NCBI GenBank assembly: GCA_002392265.1
Contig: DGGP01000022.1
Span: 1-14,871 of the forward strand
Source: Firmicutes bacterium UBA3871
GTDB lineage: Bacteria; Bacillota; Clostridia; Peptostreptococcales; Anaerovoracaceae
Length of the DNA stretch: 14,871 nt
Direction of reading: 5' to 3'
Both the position numbers and the translations under genes were made by a program. Positions 8,078 through 14,159 of the stretch are shown piece after piece; the first letter of the stretch is position 1, and each line of letters begins with the position of its first letter. Under the pieces are notes generated by a model. That model saw nothing but the letters and a program-made list of their open reading frames with translations. It had not been told where the DNA came from and did no database searches.

Positions 8078-8317
8078 TTATTCTGCTGTGTATGGCAGGA
8101 GTGCTACGATGCGAGCTCTCTTTACTGCTGTAGTCACAGCTCTCTGGTGCATAGCGCAAGTTCCTGTGATTCTCTTAGGAAGAATCTTACCTCTTTCGGT
8201 AACATACTTCTTGAGCTTTTCAACATCCTTGTAATCTATAACTTCAGTCTTGTCAGCGCAGAACTGGCAAACCTTTTTGCGTCTCATGCCGCCACCACGT
8301 CTCTTGTTTTCAATCAT
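8078..8317 (-). CDS. rpsR: 30S ribosomal protein S18
   Basis: This 79-residue S18 pairs with S6 on the platform of the small subunit. The core [19 protein letters not shown] and the C-terminal [19 protein letters not shown] are typical of the family. It is the zinc-binding (C+) form: C17, C20, C54 and H57 make a CxxC...CxxH site. The ATG at 8315-8317 is supported by AAAGGAGA about 8 nt upstream; the internal Met at residue 11 has no such site. It is third in the rpsF-ssb-rpsR operon and is followed by a strong terminator. A Zn-independent S18 paralogue elsewhere in the genome is possible but cannot be seen here. Confidence 0.97.
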   Translation of the reverse strand: MIENKRRGGGMRRKKVCQFCADKTEVIDYKDVEKLKKYVTERGKILPKRITGTCAMHQRAVTTAVKRARIVALLPYTAE

Positions 8318-8345
8318 GGTATTTATCTCCTTTCAAAAGATTAAT

Positions 8346-8370
8346 TTCTAATTACTGTTTATGATTAGAA
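8346..8370 (-). repeat. AT-rich inverted repeat across the ssb stop codon
   Basis: TTCTAAT (8346-8352) and ATTAGAA (8364-8370) form a perfect 7-bp inverted repeat with an 11-nt loop. It includes the ssb stop codon (8365-8367) and sits just before the rpsR ribosome-binding site. The stem is weak (mostly A-T) with no U-run, so it is not a terminator. It could be a processing or translational-coupling element, or chance. Confidence 0.4.
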
Positions 8371-8805
8371 TGGCATATCGTCTTCGCCGAGTGCTTCAAA
8401 TCCTGCAGGCATATCGTCGCCGCCGCTCTGGCTTTCGCTCTGTCTTGGTTCATATGAGCGGCCTGAGCCGTGTGATCCGCCGTCGCTTTCGCTCTTGCTG
8501 CCTACGAATTCAACGCTTTCTGCTACAACGTCGGTTGTGTAAACCTTCTGACCATCCTTGTTTGTGTAGCTTCCGGTCTGGATGCTCCCGCTGAGTCCGA
8601 TAAGCTTTCCCTTGTTGAAGTACTTTTCAATGAACTCTCCCTGCTTGCCGAAAGCTACGCAGGAAATGAAGTCAGCCTCGGGCTGTCCTTCTCTTTTGAA
8701 ACGTCTGTCAACAGCAACGGTAAATCTTGCAACAGCCATACCGTTTGGGTTGTATCTGACATCGGGGTCTCTTACCAGTCTTCCAACTAATACTACTTGA
8801 TTCAT
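8365..8805 (-). CDS. ssb: Single-stranded DNA-binding protein
   Basis: This 146-residue SSB coats single-stranded DNA in replication and repair. The OB fold covers about 1-105 (MNQVVLVGRLVRDPDVRY, VAVDRRFKREG, DFISCVAFGKQGEF). A short Ser/Gly/Glu linker (about 106-135) follows, then the acidic tip DDMPF that binds partner proteins. TAGGAG overlaps the rpsF stop codon and sits about 7 nt before the ATG, so ssb is tightly coupled to rpsF (9 nt gap). The position between rpsF and rpsR is the conserved location of the housekeeping ssb in Firmicutes. The linker is compact for the family but the protein looks complete. Confidence 0.97.
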   Translation of the reverse strand: MNQVVLVGRLVRDPDVRYNPNGMAVARFTVAVDRRFKREGQPEADFISCVAFGKQGEFIEKYFNKGKLIGLSGSIQTGSYTNKDGQKVYTTDVVAESVEFVGSKSESDGGSHGSGRSYEPRQSESQSGGDDMPAGFEALGEDDMPF

Positions 8806-8814
8806 ACCGGGCTC

Positions 8815-9102
8815 CTACTCTTCATCTTTGTTGATGATGATGTGTCTCATTACGTTATCAGAAATTCTTAATCTTCTGTCCAGTTCCTTTGGAAGAGTTG
8901 GCTCAGCTTCGAACTCTGCTACTACATAGTAACCTTCGTTCTTCTTTTCGATAGGATAAGCGAGCTTTCTCATTCCCCAAACGTCTACATTGGAAACTGT
9001 TCCCTGAGCAGCAATGATTTCCTTTACGGTCTCGATTGTTGCTTCCTTCTTTTCGTCTTCCAGTGTAGGGTCAATAACGAACATAACCTCGTACTTAGTC
9101 AT
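8815..9102 (-). CDS. rpsF: 30S ribosomal protein S6
   Basis: This 95-residue protein has the expected S6 length and features: the N-terminal strand TKYEVMFVIDPTL, the RKLAYPIEKKNEGYYVVAEFEA region that contacts S18, and the C-terminal DNVMRHIIIN. The ATG at 9100-9102 was chosen because GGGAGGTG lies about 6 nt upstream and the family sequence begins there; the 30 codons that can be read further upstream lie in the leader. It heads rpsF-ssb-rpsR, with a putative promoter at 9195-9222 and a leader of roughly 85 nt. S6:S18 autoregulation through the rpsF leader is known in other bacteria and could apply here. Confidence 0.97.
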   Translation of the reverse strand: MTKYEVMFVIDPTLEDEKKEATIETVKEIIAAQGTVSNVDVWGMRKLAYPIEKKNEGYYVVAEFEAEPTLPKELDRRLRISDNVMRHIIINKDEE

Positions 9103-9134
9103 TGTTTTCACCTCCCTATGGTCATTAATAAATG

Positions 9135-9154
9135 GCGACGTTCTTTCTCGTCGC
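9135..9154 (-). promoter_or_regulatory. Hairpin in the rpsF mRNA leader
   Basis: On the minus strand GCGACG (9154-9149) pairs perfectly with CGTCGC (9140-9135) around the 8-nt loop AGAAAGAA. It lies about 33 nt upstream of the rpsF ATG and inside the leader defined by the putative promoter. It could be part of an S6:S18 autoregulatory element, but I could not place the conserved CCG bulge of that motif, so the role is open. Confidence 0.4.
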
Positions 9155-9194
9155 AGAGATTTTTGCCCATGCCAAGACACACGGACACCCATAT

Positions 9195-9222
9195 ATCATA
9201 TCATATTTTGCTCAAAAAGCAA
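9195..9222 (-). promoter_or_regulatory. Putative promoter of rpsF-ssb-rpsR
   Basis: On the minus strand TTGCTT (9217-9222, -35) and TATGAT (9195-9200, -10) are separated by 16 nt. A second TATGAT overlaps at 9200-9205. Immediately upstream, three 10-bp A/T-rich units (9231-9260) repeat with helical periodicity and might act as an UP element. The match to consensus is fair and the position, between the DUF1653 gene and the rpsF leader, fits. Confidence 0.55.
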
Positions 9223-9254
9223 GTGTTTTCTGCGATATTTGCGATTATTTGCTA

Positions 9255-9479
9255 TTATTCTCCTATGTATTCGAAGCGTTTAAATATCTTTCCGTCTCTC
9301 TCCACGGTTTCGTTCCACATTGAAGCAGGGCGGACCCAAATGCCGCCCTCGCCGTAAAGTGCTTTATAAACCACCATTTCTTCAAGTGTTTCGGAATGCT
9401 TTGCAATATAAAGCACTTCGTATTCATTGCCTTTGAAATGACGGTATCTGCCTGTTTTTATTTCTGCGTTGTCTGTCAT
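9255..9479 (-). CDS. DUF1653 domain protein
   Basis: This 74-residue protein is almost entirely a DUF1653 domain, a small beta-rich module of unknown function common in bacteria. Recognisable elements are GRYRHFKGNEYEVLYIAKHS, then EEMVVYKALYGEGGIWVRP and a C-terminal FKRFEYIGE. The ATG is supported by AGAGGA about 8 nt upstream. The gene lies between the repeat array (9495-9600) and the rpsF promoter. It may belong to the end of the upstream operon or be read from its own promoter; none is obvious. No catalytic residues are known for the family and I assign no function. Confidence 0.85.
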   Translation of the reverse strand: MTDNAEIKTGRYRHFKGNEYEVLYIAKHSETLEEMVVYKALYGEGGIWVRPASMWNETVERDGKIFKRFEYIGE

Positions 9480-9494
9480 ATCGTCCTCTTTTTT

Positions 9495-9600
9495 GAACCT
9501 GTCCCTATATTACCTAAAAAGCAAATTTGGGGACGTGCCCTAAATTAGCCAAAAGGCGAATTTGGTGCCTGTCCCTAGATTAGCCCGTAGGCTATTAGGG
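9495..9600. repeat. Three tandem degenerate ~35-bp repeats with internal hairpins (REP-like)
   Basis: Three units lie head to tail: 9495-9530, 9531-9565 and 9566-9600. They share a plus-strand pattern of CCTGTCCCTA, ATTAGCC, a short A-rich spacer, GGC, then AATTTGG. Units 1 and 2 agree at about 20 of 25 positions over their right parts; units 2 and 3 at about 22 of 35. Each unit can fold: AAATTAGCC/GGCGAATTT (9542-9550 with 9555-9563, one mismatch) and TAGCC/GGCTA (9581-9585 with 9590-9594). Unit 3 extends into the 3' end of the neighbouring gene and supplies its TAG stop. The pattern recalls dispersed REP-type elements, but no transposase is present here. Confidence 0.7.
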
Positions 9601-10939
9601 CTGCGAGGGCTGCGAGCGTGATTCCGAAGAGAATCAGCATCACAGGCTTTTTAACCTGCATCGGCCTGTTTATTTCAGGGTTGTATTTGTCGAAAAGCTG
9701 CATCGAAAGGGTTTCGAGAACCTGTGTTCCCGTCGTTTCGAATCTGCAAGGATAATCCTTTGAAACCGCCTTCTGGCGTGTATATTCCTTTAGCTTGAGG
9801 CGTTCGCTTTCCGTGAGCTCGAGGCACTGCGGCGCCTGAAGCACCAGCTCTCCCGCAAGACCCGCTTCCATTACACCCGCATTTTTTGCCTTCATATTTG
9901 CCGTCAGGGTTTTACAAACCTCGAGGATTGAAGCTCGCAGGTTTTGCTTTACATAATCCGCCTTTGCGAGAACCGTTTCGAGGTACAAAGCGCTTTCCTC
10001 GGAAAGAACCGCATCCACCGTTACCTCTTTATCCTTATAAGGGTCGAGCTCCGCACTGTAGCCTTTCATCTTTTCCTTTTCAACCTCGAGTCTTTCGCGA
10101 AGCTCTGCGGTATTAAAGAGCTCATCCGCATACTTTACGGTAAACTCAGGGAAGCCGCCCTCTATGAACTTTGTCCCAAAATATTCCTGGGCCTCTTCAA
10201 TTTTGCCCCACTTTAATGTCCTGCGCGCATTGTTAACCAGCTGGCTTCCAAAGAGGCTGCCCGCAAAGATCCCTATGCCTCCGCCGATCAGCGTTCCCGC
10301 ACCCGGAGCGATTGCGGAGCCCGCTGCCGCACCGACCTTTCCAAGCCCGACAGCACCTGCGCCACCGACACCGATTCTGACAAAATCCATACCTATGTTA
10401 ATACCCGCTTCCCTTCCGGTCTGCTTTCTCTTTGCAAGCCTCATGGTGTTTCTGAGCGTGCGCACTCCAAAAAGAACAGCCGAAACCAAAGGGATGTGTG
10501 CGGTCGCGTCGAGTGCCGCACCTGCATCAGCACCGGCACCGGCAGAGCTTGCCACAATATCCGAGCCCGTTGCGGCAATGTCTGCGCCCGACACAATGTC
10601 TGCGCCTGCATTTACGGCAGCTTCCACATCAAGCACGCTTGCAATCGGCTGGTCGGGGTTCATCGAAAGATATGCCTCGAGAAGCGTCATGCCTGAGCTT
10701 GCCGCAGTAATTGCCGCAGCATCCAGTGCAGAGCTTCCTAAAGCCTTAAGCTTGTTTACATTGGCATCCTCCCAGCTGAGCTTTGCTTTGATTCTGTTTT
10801 TTAATTCTGCTATCTTTAACCTTTTCGCCTTTACCCTGTGTTTTATCGCAAAATGCAAAACGAGAAACACTGCCGCAAGCAGCGCCAGTGCCTCAATCTG
10901 GGCAATCATGGGCTCCAGTATTTTTAACAACGTATCCAT
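9575..10939 (-). CDS. Unrecognised membrane protein with glycine-zipper-like core
   Basis: I do not recognise a named family for this 454-residue protein. A membrane segment lies at about 15-32 (LALLAAVFLVLHFAI), followed by a basic helix (33-53). An Ala/Gly/Asp-rich stretch covers about 68-146. The most conserved-looking part is 148-240: HIPLVSAVLFGVRTLRN, then a glycine-rich run (189-236) with GSAIAPGAGTLIGGGIGIFA, a small-residue pattern like that of membrane-inserting glycine zippers. A charged helical region (245-430) leads to a C-terminal membrane segment (432-453) ending almost at the stop. The ATG has AGGGGA about 9 nt upstream; the gene starts 12 nt after the hydrolase stop. The stop codon lies within a repeat unit. 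It could be a scaffold or pore-like inner-membrane protein; function is unknown. Confidence 0.8.
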   Translation of the reverse strand: MDTLLKILEPMIAQIEALALLAAVFLVLHFAIKHRVKAKRLKIAELKNRIKAKLSWEDANVNKLKALGSSALDAAAITAASSGMTLLEAYLSMNPDQPIASVLDVEAAVNAGADIVSGADIAATGSDIVASSAGAGADAGAALDATAHIPLVSAVLFGVRTLRNTMRLAKRKQTGREAGINIGMDFVRIGVGGAGAVGLGKVGAAAGSAIAPGAGTLIGGGIGIFAGSLFGSQLVNNARRTLKWGKIEEAQEYFGTKFIEGGFPEFTVKYADELFNTAELRERLEVEKEKMKGYSAELDPYKDKEVTVDAVLSEESALYLETVLAKADYVKQNLRASILEVCKTLTANMKAKNAGVMEAGLAGELVLQAPQCLELTESERLKLKEYTRQKAVSKDYPCRFETTGTQVLETLSMQLFDKYNPEINRPMQVKKPVMLILFGITLAALAALIAYGLI

Positions 10940-10951
10940 ATAAAAGGTCCC

Positions 10952-11773
10952 CTATTTCAAAAACTTTGCAACCGTCTCGCAAAGCTCAAGCCTGTAATCC
11001 GACGAGCCATGATCTGTTTCGAAACGGCGGCTTAAAAGCTTTGATCCGTCTATGGCTCTAATTGCGTTTTCAAGCGGCTCGCAGTGGTCCTGCGGCGGCG
11101 TCACATTGTCGATTGTACCACCTATAACCATCAGGTCTCTGCCCGCAAGCTTCCCGGCAAGCCCTGCAAGAGGATACTCCTCTCTGTGCTCGCACAGCTC
11201 CGCTTCCATAATCTCTGCACTTGTGGAAACCAGCCAGTCCTGCGCTTCCGCAAGCATAGCGTGTATGCCGTCTGCGCCTTCTTTTGGCATTTCAGCGAAT
11301 CTTCCGATGTCGCACGGTGTGATCAGAACGCCCTTTTTAAATTCTCTGTGCCTTGCCATCATGTGTGCAGCCACAAAACCGCCCAGACTGTGACCTACTG
11401 CATAAAGGTTTTCCGGGTCAAAGCGCATCCAGTCGCAACCCTGCGAAAGCACAAAATCGATTACGGTTTCCGCATCTTCGAGGGTGTGCGCTATGCGATA
11501 TTCGCCTTCGCTACCCCAGCAGCCGCTGTAGTGAAAAGTGATAACGCCAAAACCTTCGCGCCTCAGATACTGTGCCAGATCAAAGTTTCGTTCGTTTCCG
11601 GGTATGCCGTGGAAAAGGATAACCGTAGGAGCCTTTCCGCTTCCTTTCGGAGAATAGCCCTGCGCAAAGATTTTGCCGCGCTTTCCGCGTATCAGGATAC
11701 CGTCACTCTTTGGCCTTTGCGAAGAGTTTCCGCAGTGTTCTTCCGAAAGGGTAATATTAAAAGTGTTTCCCAT
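10952..11773 (-). CDS. Alpha/beta hydrolase (serine esterase/lipase-like)
   Basis: This 273-residue cytoplasmic alpha/beta-hydrolase-fold protein probably cleaves ester or related bonds; the substrate cannot be read from sequence. The oxyanion-hole motif HGIPG is at 55-59. The nucleophile elbow GHSLGG is at 127-132 with S129. The likely acid is D222 (GGTIDNVTPP) and the likely base H255 (ETDHGSSDYR), so the triad is complete. A cap region lies about 155-205. No signal peptide is seen. The ATG has a strong AAAGGAGGA about 9 nt upstream. It lies 54 nt after the DarT-like gene, a gap holding a perfect AAAACCGGTTTT palindrome, and 12 nt before the membrane protein. Distant relatives include acyl-peptide-type and feruloyl esterases, so a peptidase role is not excluded. 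Confidence 0.9.
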   Translation of the reverse strand: MGNTFNITLSEEHCGNSSQRPKSDGILIRGKRGKIFAQGYSPKGSGKAPTVILFHGIPGNERNFDLAQYLRREGFGVITFHYSGCWGSEGEYRIAHTLEDAETVIDFVLSQGCDWMRFDPENLYAVGHSLGGFVAAHMMARHREFKKGVLITPCDIGRFAEMPKEGADGIHAMLAEAQDWLVSTSAEIMEAELCEHREEYPLAGLAGKLAGRDLMVIGGTIDNVTPPQDHCEPLENAIRAIDGSKLLSRRFETDHGSSDYRLELCETVAKFLK

Positions 11774-11799
11774 TTGCTATATCCTCCTTTTCGCGGGTT

Positions 11800-11811
11800 A
11801 AAACCGGTTTT
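11800..11811. promoter_or_regulatory. Perfect 12-bp palindrome AAAACCGGTTTT
   Basis: AAAACCGGTTTT is a perfect palindrome in the 54-nt gap between the DarT-like gene and the hydrolase, about 17 nt upstream of the hydrolase ribosome-binding site. It could be an operator, or on the minus strand a very short hairpin with TTAA after it; it has too short a stem and U-run to be a convincing terminator. Two copies of ACTAATA lie beside it on the side of the DarT-like gene. Confidence 0.35.
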
Positions 11812-11827
11812 GAAACTAATATCCGGA

Positions 11828-12739
11828 CTAATACCCGAAAGTGTAGTAAATCACCAGATGACCATTTATTTTATAAGTAAGTGTAAACGGCATATCGTAA
11901 TCAAGCTCGCCGATCCAGTGCCAAAGCAGACCATCCTTGAAATAGCCCTCATCATCGATTAGCTGATCGCCGTTTTGGTAGGTGATATTAAACTCGTGCT
12001 TGTACTCCTTTATATCATCGGAGGCAAAACGATAAATCAGCTCTACCTCTACGCCTCTTCTGATTTCAATATCGTAATCAATTAAATAATTGAAGATATT
12101 CTTTCTGTCGTTCGGCCCTATATTAAAGCCCTTGAAGCAAAAGAATTTTTTATTGTTTACGCTGTAGCGCGCATCCGGACCAAGGAGGAATTTTGCGTTC
12201 TTTCTGTCCGCTTCCGTCCTGAATACAATCTTTTCGACGTAATCAAAAGGAACCTTGTCCGGATAGAGCAGCTCTGCCGCACGAAGACGCGATTCTCTGT
12301 CATGCTCGTTGCGGTTTGCAGGAGCAGGGCGGAAAATCGATCTCCAGTCCAAATTGTCTTTTGCGGTTAGCATGTCTTTGTAAAAAACGGTTCCCCGAAT
12401 TGTTGAATCGCCATCCGAAAAGCGAACCCCGTCGGTTCCCGCAACCCGACTGTCAAACACCAGGCAAACCGGAATCGGCATATGAGGAAGTCTCTCCTCT
12501 TCAAGCTTTATGCCTTCCATCTCGTAAAGCTCGTCAGGCTTTGGTGTGTAGCGCATGCGCACGAATTTCTGTGTGTCCAGTGCCACCCAGTTCCTGTGCT
12601 CCTCGCCTTTTATCCCTCCGGACTTGTACGCTTTGGCAAACTCCGCAAAATCCATATAGTAATAGAATCCGTCGAACCTGTATTCTCGAAGGACCTTCAT
12701 TAACTCTGTATATTCCTGCTGTCTGGACATTTGTGCCAT
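11828..12739 (-). CDS. DarT-like (DUF4433) ADP-ribosyltransferase with C-terminal beta-rich domain
   Basis: Residues about 22-195 follow the pattern of DarT, which attaches ADP-ribose from NAD+ to thymidine in single-stranded DNA. Matching elements: FYYYMDFAEFAKAYKSGGI (the entry helix before the NAD site), HRNWVAL, then FVRMRYTPKPDELYEM with a candidate NAD-binding Arg at 61 or 63. The block VRFSDGDSTIRGTVFYKDM...NLDW follows, and then RLRAAELLYPDKVPFDYVEKI, where E156 lines up with the DarT catalytic glutamate. Residues about 196-303 form an aromatic, beta-rich domain I do not recognise. The ATG at 12737-12739 has AGGGGAGA 6 nt upstream; a TTG start at 12757 would give six more residues but has no such site. 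It begins 28 nt after the cca-like stop. No macrodomain antitoxin (DarG) is adjacent. The DarT link is motif-based. Confidence 0.7.
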   Translation of the reverse strand: MAQMSRQQEYTELMKVLREYRFDGFYYYMDFAEFAKAYKSGGIKGEEHRNWVALDTQKFVRMRYTPKPDELYEMEGIKLEEERLPHMPIPVCLVFDSRVAGTDGVRFSDGDSTIRGTVFYKDMLTAKDNLDWRSIFRPAPANRNEHDRESRLRAAELLYPDKVPFDYVEKIVFRTEADRKNAKFLLGPDARYSVNNKKFFCFKGFNIGPNDRKNIFNYLIDYDIEIRRGVEVELIYRFASDDIKEYKHEFNITYQNGDQLIDDEGYFKDGLLWHWIGELDYDMPFTLTYKINGHLVIYYTFGY

Positions 12740-12767
12740 AAATTCTCCCCTCATCAAAACTCGATTG

Positions 12768-14159
12768 CTAAGCTTTCTCCCTCAAATCCTCCGCAAAACG
12801 AAGACACTGAGCCAGGGCTTCTCTTTTTGGAACGCCCGCCAGCCGAAGCTTGTGGGCAAGGCCGAGAATCTCACCAAAGGCTTTGTCTTGCTCAATGCCG
12901 GCAGCTATCAGATCTTCTCCCTTTACAAAAGGCTTTGCCATCATCTCATTAAAGATTTCAAGCCTCTCCCAAAGAAATTCCTCGTAAGCCACAGACATTT
13001 CGCCGTCAGCTTCATGCCGCCTGTCGCAACGTGCAAGCAGAACCAGCCCTACCGGATCCACGCTTTCGTCAAACAGTCTGTTCGTCGCCTTGACGCCGCT
13101 GTTTTGCCCCGCAAGCATATTCGGCCTCATATGTAGTTTTATCATATTAAGAGAATAAAAGTGCAAGCTTTTTTCCTGGGTCAGCCTCCCAAGCAGGCTC
13201 CCGGCTATCTCCAAGCCGGCGATTTCATGATTTATCGCCCTGATTCTGCCATCTATTTCGGCTGTTGTCACCGCTTTCCCAAGGTCATGCATCAGTGCTG
13301 AGAGCATAAAGCCTTTTTCGTTTGAAGGTCTGCGCTTTTCGGTATGCAAAACCTCTGCCGCATTATCAAGCACCTGCATCGTATGAATCCAGACATCTCC
13401 CTCCGGGTGGTATATCGGACTCTGCTCGAGACCAATCAGAGGCTCAAGCTCTGCAAACCATGTATGAAGCTGTTTCATTTCCCGCAGCACCTCAAAAAAG
13501 ATGCTCGGCTTTTCAGCCTTCAGCAGTGCCTTCTCAAGCTCCCCCATAACACGCTCTCTTGAAAGCGCACCTGTGTCCATACTGCTGCAAAGCTTAATTG
13601 TTTCGGGTGCTACCCTGAAATTAAATCTCGCTGCAAACTGCGCCGCTCTGAAGACGCGCAGGGGATCTTCCCTGAAGCCGTCGTCTGTAATATGCCGAAG
13701 TATCCCTTTTTCGAGGTCCTCCTTGCCGCCGAATTCATCAAGAATCTCTCCGGAAAGGATGTCCTGCATCATTGCGTTTATGGTAAAATCGCGCCTTTCG
13801 GCAGCCTTCCCTGTTCCGATAAACGGATCTACAAAAACTTCGAAATCCTTGTGGCCGCGGCCCGTTGCCGCCTCGGTTCTCGGCATTGCGATATCAATGC
13901 TGCTGCCATAGATTCCGTAAACGCCAAAGCTGGCGCCTTTTGTAAAGCAGCCGCTTTTTTTACCCTCTTCGCGCCGGGGCGCAACCTTTTCGAGTATAAG
14001 CTCCAGCCTTTGCGGCTCCACACCGTGAACCTCTATATCAATATCCTTGCTTTCAATGCCAAGCAGTCTGTCGCGAACTATGCCACCCACGAGGAAGGCT
14101 CTGCCGCCCGCCTCGGCCACCGCCTGTGCAATCGCTGTACTCAGCTTTTTATCATCCAT
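12768..14159 (-). CDS. cca: CCA-adding-enzyme/poly(A)-polymerase-family nucleotidyltransferase with HD domain
   Basis: This 463-residue class II nucleotidyltransferase probably adds or repairs the 3' CCA of tRNA. The head domain has GGIVRD at 25-30 and catalytic D39/D41 in SKDIDIEVHG. RRDFTINAM is at 122-130, and the basic helix EDPLRVFRAAQFAARF at 164-179 includes the nucleotide-selecting EDxxR motif. An HD phosphohydrolase domain follows with H259 and H291/D292 in LMHDLGK. The start overlaps the PHP gene stop as TAATG, without a strong ribosome-binding site, so translation is probably coupled. Strict separation of CCA-adding, A-adding and poly(A) polymerase is not possible by eye; a separate CCA enzyme elsewhere in the genome would change the call. 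The C-terminal region past the HD domain looks complete. Confidence 0.85.
   Translation of the reverse strand: MDDKKLSTAIAQAVAEAGGRAFLVGGIVRDRLLGIESKDIDIEVHGVEPQRLELILEKVAPRREEGKKSGCFTKGASFGVYGIYGSSIDIAMPRTEAATGRGHKDFEVFVDPFIGTGKAAERRDFTINAMMQDILSGEILDEFGGKEDLEKGILRHITDDGFREDPLRVFRAAQFAARFNFRVAPETIKLCSSMDTGALSRERVMGELEKALLKAEKPSIFFEVLREMKQLHTWFAELEPLIGLEQSPIYHPEGDVWIHTMQVLDNAAEVLHTEKRRPSNEKGFMLSALMHDLGKAVTTAEIDGRIRAINHEIAGLEIAGSLLGRLTQEKSLHFYSLNMIKLHMRPNMLAGQNSGVKATNRLFDESVDPVGLVLLARCDRRHEADGEMSVAYEEFLWERLEIFNEMMAKPFVKGEDLIAAGIEQDKAFGEILGLAHKLRLAGVPKREALAQCLRFAEDLREKA

Noticed and set aside
9103..9192. Thirty extra codons upstream of rpsF
   Set aside because: S6 starts at MTKYEV in the family, and GGGAGGTG lies directly before that ATG; the extension is leader RNA with a hairpin.
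9531..9565. Hairpin of the second repeat unit as a transcription terminator
   Set aside because: No U-run follows on either strand and the stem is mostly A-T with a mismatch, so it is better read as part of the repeat element.
9495..9600. CRISPR array
   Set aside because: Units are directly abutting, degenerate and without spacers, and no cas genes are present.
10164..10943. Plus-strand open frame of 259 codons opposite the membrane-protein gene
   Set aside because: It mirrors an Ala/Gly-rich gene, which commonly leaves long antisense frames. Its product is a low-complexity Ala/Pro/Ser string with no recognisable domain, and the minus-strand gene has ribosome-binding site and operon context.
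11084..11962. Plus-strand open frame of 292 codons opposite the hydrolase
   Set aside because: The minus strand encodes a hydrolase with a complete catalytic triad; the antisense product has no domain and crosses two minus-strand genes.
12740..12757. TTG start six codons upstream for the DarT-like protein
   Set aside because: The AGGGGAGA ribosome-binding site lies inside this stretch and serves the ATG at 12739.
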